Of a stretch of 64,000 nucleotides of DNA, positions 58,588 through 64,000 are shown in pieces. The stretch comes from Arcuatula senhousia (Eukaryota > Mollusca > Bivalvia > Mytilida > Mytilidae). The stretch spans positions 53,418,686-53,482,685 of the forward strand of contig OZ020306.1 in NCBI GenBank assembly GCA_963971305.1, written 5' to 3'. The position numbers and the translations under genes are program-made. Below the pieces are notes generated by a model that had not been told where the DNA came from, made no database searches, and was given only the letters and a program-made list of their open reading frames with translations. Each line of letters begins with the position of its first letter. Position 1 is the first letter of the stretch.

Positions 58588-59798
58588 TGCTATAGTTTTC
58601 ATTCTAAAGGCCAAAAACATGAAAAAGGTTATTTTAGGGGCCGTAACCCCTATTAAGGGTCATCAGACGACTTCGATCCTATGGAGACTTTTGTAGAGCT
58701 AAATGAGCTGAACATTTAAGCAAGCAACAGCTTTTCTCTATCTGCTATAGTTTTCTTTCTATAGGCCAAAAACATGAAAAAACATTATATCAGGGGCCGT
58801 AACCCCTATAAGGGGTCATCTGACAACTTTGACCCTATGGAGGTTTTTGTAGAGCTAAATGAGCCGAACATTTAAGCAAGCAACAGCTTTTCTTTATCTG
58901 CAATAGTTTTCTTTTTATAGGCCAAAAACATGAAAAAACATCATTTTAGGGGCCGTTACCCCTATAAGGGCTCATCTGACAACTTTGACCCTATGGAGAC
59001 TTTTGTACAGCTAAATTAGCTGAACATTTAAGCAAGCAACAGCTTTTCTCTATCTGCAATAGTTTCCATTCAATAGGCCAAAAACATGAAAAAACATTAT
59101 ATCAGGGGCCGTAACCCCTATAAGGGGTCATCTGACAACTTTGACCCTATGGAGGTTTTTGTAGAGCTAAATGAGCTGAACATTTAAGCAAGCAACAGCT
59201 TTTCTTTATCTGCAATAGTTTTCTTTTTATAGGCCAAAAACATGAAAAAACATCATTTTAGGGGCCGTTACCCCTATAAGGGCTCATCTGACAACTTCGA
59301 CCCTATGGAGACTTTTGTACAGCTAAATTAGCTGAACATTTAAGCAAGCAACAGCTTTTCTCTATCTGCAATAGTTTTCATACTATAGGGCAAAAACATG
59401 AAAAAACGCTATTTTCACCTTTAAGGGGCTGTAACCCCTATAAGGGGTCATCTGACAACTTGGACCAAATGGAGACTTTTGTAGAGCTTTTAATGCTGAA
59501 GCAGTTGGGTGGCATCAGATTTCATCTATCTCTTATACTTTTTGATTTACAAGACAAAAACAGTAGTCTGACCCCCCTGGTCTATTTTTAGCAACGGCGG
59601 CCATGTTTTTCGACTAATCAAAAATCCCCACATCAGTTCTGTGGGGGATACCCTAAGGTACCATCAGACCAAATTTGGTTCGAATCTGTTCAGTCATTTA
59701 AGAGGAAAAGAAGTTTGAATAAAAGTTAACGACGACGGACGACGACGACGGACGCCAAGTGATGGCAATAGCTCACATGGCCTTTGGCCAGGTGAGCT
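58588..59798 (-). mobile_element. Reverse family A element lacking its 3' end (copy 2)
   Basis: Reverse-oriented short units, a head unit and the GTC tract lead to the 5' hairpin ending at 59798 (inner stem TGGCC/GGCCA). The 3' end seen in copy 1 at 17114 is absent, and there is no forward insert. Two of the units near 58790 and 59095 are almost identical, which suggests a recent two-unit duplication. Confidence 0.65.
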
Positions 59799-59887
59799 AA
59801 AAAGGAAGAGTGGGGCTGATTTTGGGTGTCTCCACTTTTTTCGTTTAGAAATTAGGGGCCCTAAAGGGACTAAAAAAGCGACTTTTT

Positions 59888-62840
59888 AGCTCACCTGACC
59901 CGAAGGGTCATGTGAGCTATTGTCATCGTTAGGCGTCCGTCGTCCGTCGTCCGTCGTCTGTCGTCCGTCCGTGGTCCGTTAACTTTTCTTCAAAGATCTT
60001 CTGCTCTGAAACCACTGAAGGGATTGCATTGAAACTTGGTATACTTGATCTTTAGGATGTCCTCTACCAAGTTTGTGAATTATATACACGTCGACCAACC
60101 AACATGGCCGCTGTTGCTAAAAATAGAACAGGGGGGTCAGACTACTGTTTTTGGCTTTTAAATCATAAAGTATAAGAGATAGAGGAAATCTGAGGCCACG
60201 CTGCTGATTCAGCATCAAAAGCTCTACAAAAGTCTCCATTTGGTCAAAGTTGTCAGATGACCTCTTATAGGGGTTACGGCCCCTTAAAGGTGGAAAATAG
60301 CATTTTTTCATGTTTTTGGCCTACAGAATGAAAACTATTGCAGATAGAGATTAGCTGTTGCTTGCTTAAATGTTCAGCTCATTTAACTCTACAAAATTCT
60401 CCATAGGGTCAAAGTTGTCAGATGACCCCTTGTAGGGGTTACGGCCCCTTAAAGGTGAAAAATAGCCATTTTTCATGTTTTTGGCCTACAGAATGAAAAC
60501 TATTGCAGATAGAGATTAGCTGTTGCTTGCTTAAATGTTTAGCTCATTTAGCTCTACGAAAGTCTCCATAGGGTCAAAGTTGTCAGAAAACCCCTTATAG
60601 GGGTGACTGCCCCTGAAAAATAGTGTTTTTTCATTTTTTGGCCTACAGAATGAAAACTATTGCACAAAGAGATTAGCTGTTGCTTGCTTAAATGTTCAGC
60701 TCATTTAACTCTACAAAAGTCTTTATAGGGTCAAAGTTGTCAGATGACCCCTTATAAGGGTTACGGCCCCTTAAAGGTGAAAAATAGCCATTTTTCATGT
60801 TTTTGGCCTACAGAATGAAAACTATTGCAGATAGAGATAAGCTGTTGCTTGCTTAAATGTTTAGCTCATTTAGCTCTACGAAAGTCTCCATAGGGTCGAA
60901 GTTGTCAGATAACCCCTTATAGGGGTTACTGCCCCTGAAAAATAGTGTTTTTTCATGTTTTTGGCCTACAGAATGAAAACTATTGCACATAAAGATTAGC
61001 TGTTGCTTGCTTAAATGTTCAGCTCATTAAGCTTTACAAAATTCTCCATAGGGTCGAAGTTGTCAGATGACCCCTTATAGGGGTTACGGCCCCTGAAAAA
61101 TAGCGATTTTTCATGTTTTTGTCCTACAGAATGAAAACTATTGCAGATAGAGATTAGCTGTTGCTTGCTTAAATGTTCAGCTCATTTAGCTCTACAAAAT
61201 TCTCCATAGGGTCAAAGTTGTCAGATGACCCTTTATAGGGGTTACGGTTTATGAAAAATAGCGATTTTTCATGTTTTTGTCCTACAGAATGAAAACTATT
61301 GCAGATAGAGATTAGCCGTTGCTTGCTTAAATGTGCAGCTCATTAAGCTTTACAAAATTCTCCATAGGGTCGAAGTTGTCAGATGACCCCTTATAGGGGT
61401 TACGGCCCCTGAAAAATAGCGATTTTTCATGTTTTTGTCCTACAGAATGAAAACTATTGCAGATAAAGATTAGCTGTTGCTTGCTTAAATGTTCAGCTCA
61501 TTTAGCTCTACGAAAGTCCCCATAGGGTCGAAGTTGTCAGATAACCCCTTATAGGGGTTAAGACCCCTGAAAAATAACTATTTTTCATGTTTTTGGCCTA
61601 CAGAATGAAAACTATTGCAGATAGAGATTAGCTGTTGCTTGCTTAAATGTTCAGCTCATTTAGCTCTACAAAATTCTCCATAGGGGCAAAGTTGTCAGAT
61701 GACCCTTTATAGGGGTTACGGTCCATGAAAAATAGTGATTTTTAATGTTTTTGTCCTACAGAATGAAAACTATTGCAGATAGAGATTAGCTGTTGCTTGC
61801 TTAAATGTTCAGCTCATTAAGCTCTACAAAAATCTCCATAGGGTCGAAGTTGTCAGATGACCCCTTACAGGGGTTACGGCCCCTGAAAAATAGCGATTTT
61901 TCATGTTTTTGTCCTACAGAATGAAAACTATTGCAGATAAAGATTAGCTGTTGCTTGCTTAAATGTTCAGCTCATTTAGCTCTACAAAATTCTCCGTAGG
62001 GTCGAAGTTGTCAGATGACCCCTTATAGGGGTAACGGCCCCTTAAAGGTGAAAAATAGTGATTTTTCATGTTTTTGTCCTACAGAATGTAAACTATTGCA
62101 GATAAAGATTAGCTGTTGCTTGCTTAAATGTTCAGCTCATTTAGCTCTACAAAATTCTCCATAAGGGTCGAAGTTGTCAGATGACCCCTTATAGGGGTTA
62201 CGGCCCCTGAAAATTAGCGTTTTTTCATGTTTTTGGCCTACAGAATGAAAACTATTGCACATAGAGATTAGATGTTGCTTGCTTAAATGTTCAGCTCATT
62301 TAGCTCTACGAAAGTCTCCATAGGGTTGAAGTTGTCAGATAACTCCTTATAGGGGTTTCGACCTCTAAAAAATAGCGATTTTTCATGTTTTTGGCCTACA
62401 GAATGAAAACTATTGCAGATTGAGATTAGCTGTTGCTTGCTTAAATGTTCAGCTCATTTAGCTCTACAAAATTCTCCATAGGGTCGAAGTTGTCAGATGA
62501 CCCCTTATAGTGGTTACAGCCCCTGAAAAATAGCGATTTTTCATGTTTTTGGCCTACAGAATGAAAACTATTGCAGATTGAGATTAGCTGTTGCTTGCTT
62601 AAATGTTCAGCTCATTTAGCTCTACAAAATTCTCCATAGGGTTGAAGTTGTCAGATGACTCCTTATAGGGGTTTTGGCCCCTTATAGGTGAAAAATGGTG
62701 TTTTTGGCCTATACGATGAAAACTATTGCAGGTAGAGAAAAGCTGTTGCTTGCTTAAATGTTCAGCTCATTTAGCTCTACAAAAGTATAGGGTCAACATC
62801 AAGACCAGGTGAGCGATTCAGGCTCCTGGGAGCCTCTTGT
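59888..62840 (+). mobile_element. Chimeric family A element, sixteen-unit array (copy 2)
   Basis: The same insertion site as 19105-20312 ('AAAAAAGCGAC' plus T-run before, 'TTTATTTGTTTCCACAATAA' after). The 5' head is subtype 3 (TGACCC/GGGTCA; 'TGTCATCGTTAGGCG'; 'ATTGAAACTTGGTATACTTG'). After 'CTAAAAATAGAACAGGGGGG' it switches to the short-unit type. About 16 short units follow against five in copy 1. Confidence 0.75.
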
Positions 62841-63165
62841 TTTATTTGTTTCCACAATAACTTTTGTTTTGGTTGACCAAATGCTATGAAACTTTACAGT
62901 AATGTTACTTACCAGAAAAGAAAGGGCATGGCTGATTTTGGGTGTCACCGCTTTTTTTGTTTAGAAATTAGGGGGCCAAAAGGGGCCAAAAAGCGACTTT
63001 GTTATTTGTTTCCTCAATAACTTTTGTTCTGGTTGACCAAATGCTATGAAACTTTACAGTAATGTTACTTACCATAAAAGGAGGGTGGGGCTGATTTTTG
63101 GTGTCACCTATTTTTTTGGTTTAGAAATAAAGGGCTCAAAAGGGGGCAAAAATGTGTATTTTTTT
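62841..63165 (+). mobile_element. Family C body units (copy 2)
   Basis: Two units matching 20313-20580. Copy 1 has one more unit before the degenerate family A head. Confidence 0.6.
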
Positions 63166-64000
63166 AGCTCAAAGGGTCAGGTGAGCTATTGTCATCGTTA
63201 AGCGTCCGTCGTCCGTCCGTCCGTCTGTCCGTCCGTCCGTTAACTTTTCTTCAAAGATCTTCTTCTCTGAAACCACTGAAGGGATTGCATTGATACTTGG
63301 TATACTTGATCTTTAGGATGTCCTCTACCAAGTTTGTGAATTATATACACGTCGACCAACCAACATGGCCACCGTTGCTAAAAATAGAACAGGGGGGTCA
63401 GACCATTGTTTTTGGCTTATAACTCAAAAAGTTTAAGAGATAGAGAAAATCCGAAGCAACTTACCTTGTTCAGCATCAAAAGCTCTACGAATCTCTCTAT
63501 TGAGTCGAAGTTGTGAAACGACTCCTTATAGGAGTTATTGCCCTTTAATCATCAAAATTGACCATTTTTGCAGTTTTTAGCTCACCTGGTCCATGTGAGC
63601 TATTACCATCACTTGGCGTCCGTCGTCGTCGTCTGTCGTCGTCGTCGTTGTCTGTCGTCGTCGTATGTCGTTGTCGTCTGTTAACAATTTTTCAAAAATC
63701 TTCTCCTCTGAAACTACTTAACAGAATTTAATGAAACTTGGTATGAATGATCCTTAGGGTGTCCTGCACCAAACTTGTGTTTTGATTTTTGATCCGTCAA
63801 AAAACATGGCCGCCGTTACTAAAAATAGACTAGGGGGGTCAGACTACTGTTTTTGGCTTATAAGTCAAAAAGTATAAGAGATAGAGGAAATCTGAGGCCA
63901 CGTTACTGATTCAGCGTCAAAAGCTCTACAAATGTCTCCATTTGGTCAAAGTTGTCAGATGACTCCTTATAGGGGTTACGGCCCCTTAAAGGTGAAAAAT
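63166..64000 (+). mobile_element. Subtype 3 family A element with a nested family A element, cut by the window end
   Basis: Degenerate head as at 20799, one unit, then a family A 5' end at 63579 inserted in 'TTTTGCAGTTTTT'. Copy 1 reads straight through there ('TTTTGCAGTTTTTGGACGAT', near 21205), so the nested element is copy-2-specific. Its hairpin is shortened: the inner left arm is lost (AGCTCACCTGG directly followed by TCCATGTGAGCT). Confidence 0.7.

Noticed and set aside
1..64000. tRNA or rRNA genes
   Set aside because: No cloverleaf with both internal boxes and no rRNA signature words were seen. The only A-box-like match is in the retroposon.

Overview
The window looks like a gene-poor, AT-rich piece of an animal genome, most likely a bivalve mollusc. 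This rests on the dominant repeats: interspersed elements with a 5' hairpin, a CCGT/GTC microsatellite, a tandem array and a 3' hairpin, like the 'pearl' elements described from oysters. A further dispersed repeat near 11.0-11.3 kb I associate, from memory, with mussel genomes. No species is claimed.

Layout: the window holds two long colinear copies of one region in the same orientation, separated by a run of exactly 200 N (27362-27561). Copy 1 is 1-27361. Copy 2 runs from about 34214 to the end, and 27562-34213 is its left extension. Both copies share the same order: family F repeat; nested family A elements; truncated family B; a long-inverted-arm element; single-copy sequence; a family I element; a TIR element with a 47-bp minisatellite; a SINE-like retroposon; one protein-coding exon; a BEL/Pao relic; and long family C and A arrays. 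They differ by discrete insertions, which gives filled/empty site pairs. Two haplotypes placed in tandem by a scaffolder is the simplest reading; a recent segmental duplication is the alternative.

Genes: the only convincing host coding sequence is the N-terminal exon of a metallophosphatase of the 5'-nucleotidase/UshA family (12723-12897 and 55590-55764), with a clear splice donor. Its later exons are not visible. Almost all other open frames are repeat translations.

Mobile DNA: at least six sequence families (A, B, C, D, F, I) share one grammar. Each has a 5' terminal word inside a hairpin (often followed by a CCGT/GTC microsatellite), then tandem units of about 150-500 bp, then the inverse complement of the 5' word, then a second short hairpin with a T-rich end. 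Four filled/empty pairs show insertion into T-runs without target duplication. This fits non-autonomous Helentron-like (HINE/pearl) rolling-circle elements. They are nested up to three or four deep. No Rep/helicase source gene is in the window. Also present are a new-looking 2.9-kb TIR transposon, a 441-bp MITE-like element and a large inverted-arm element.
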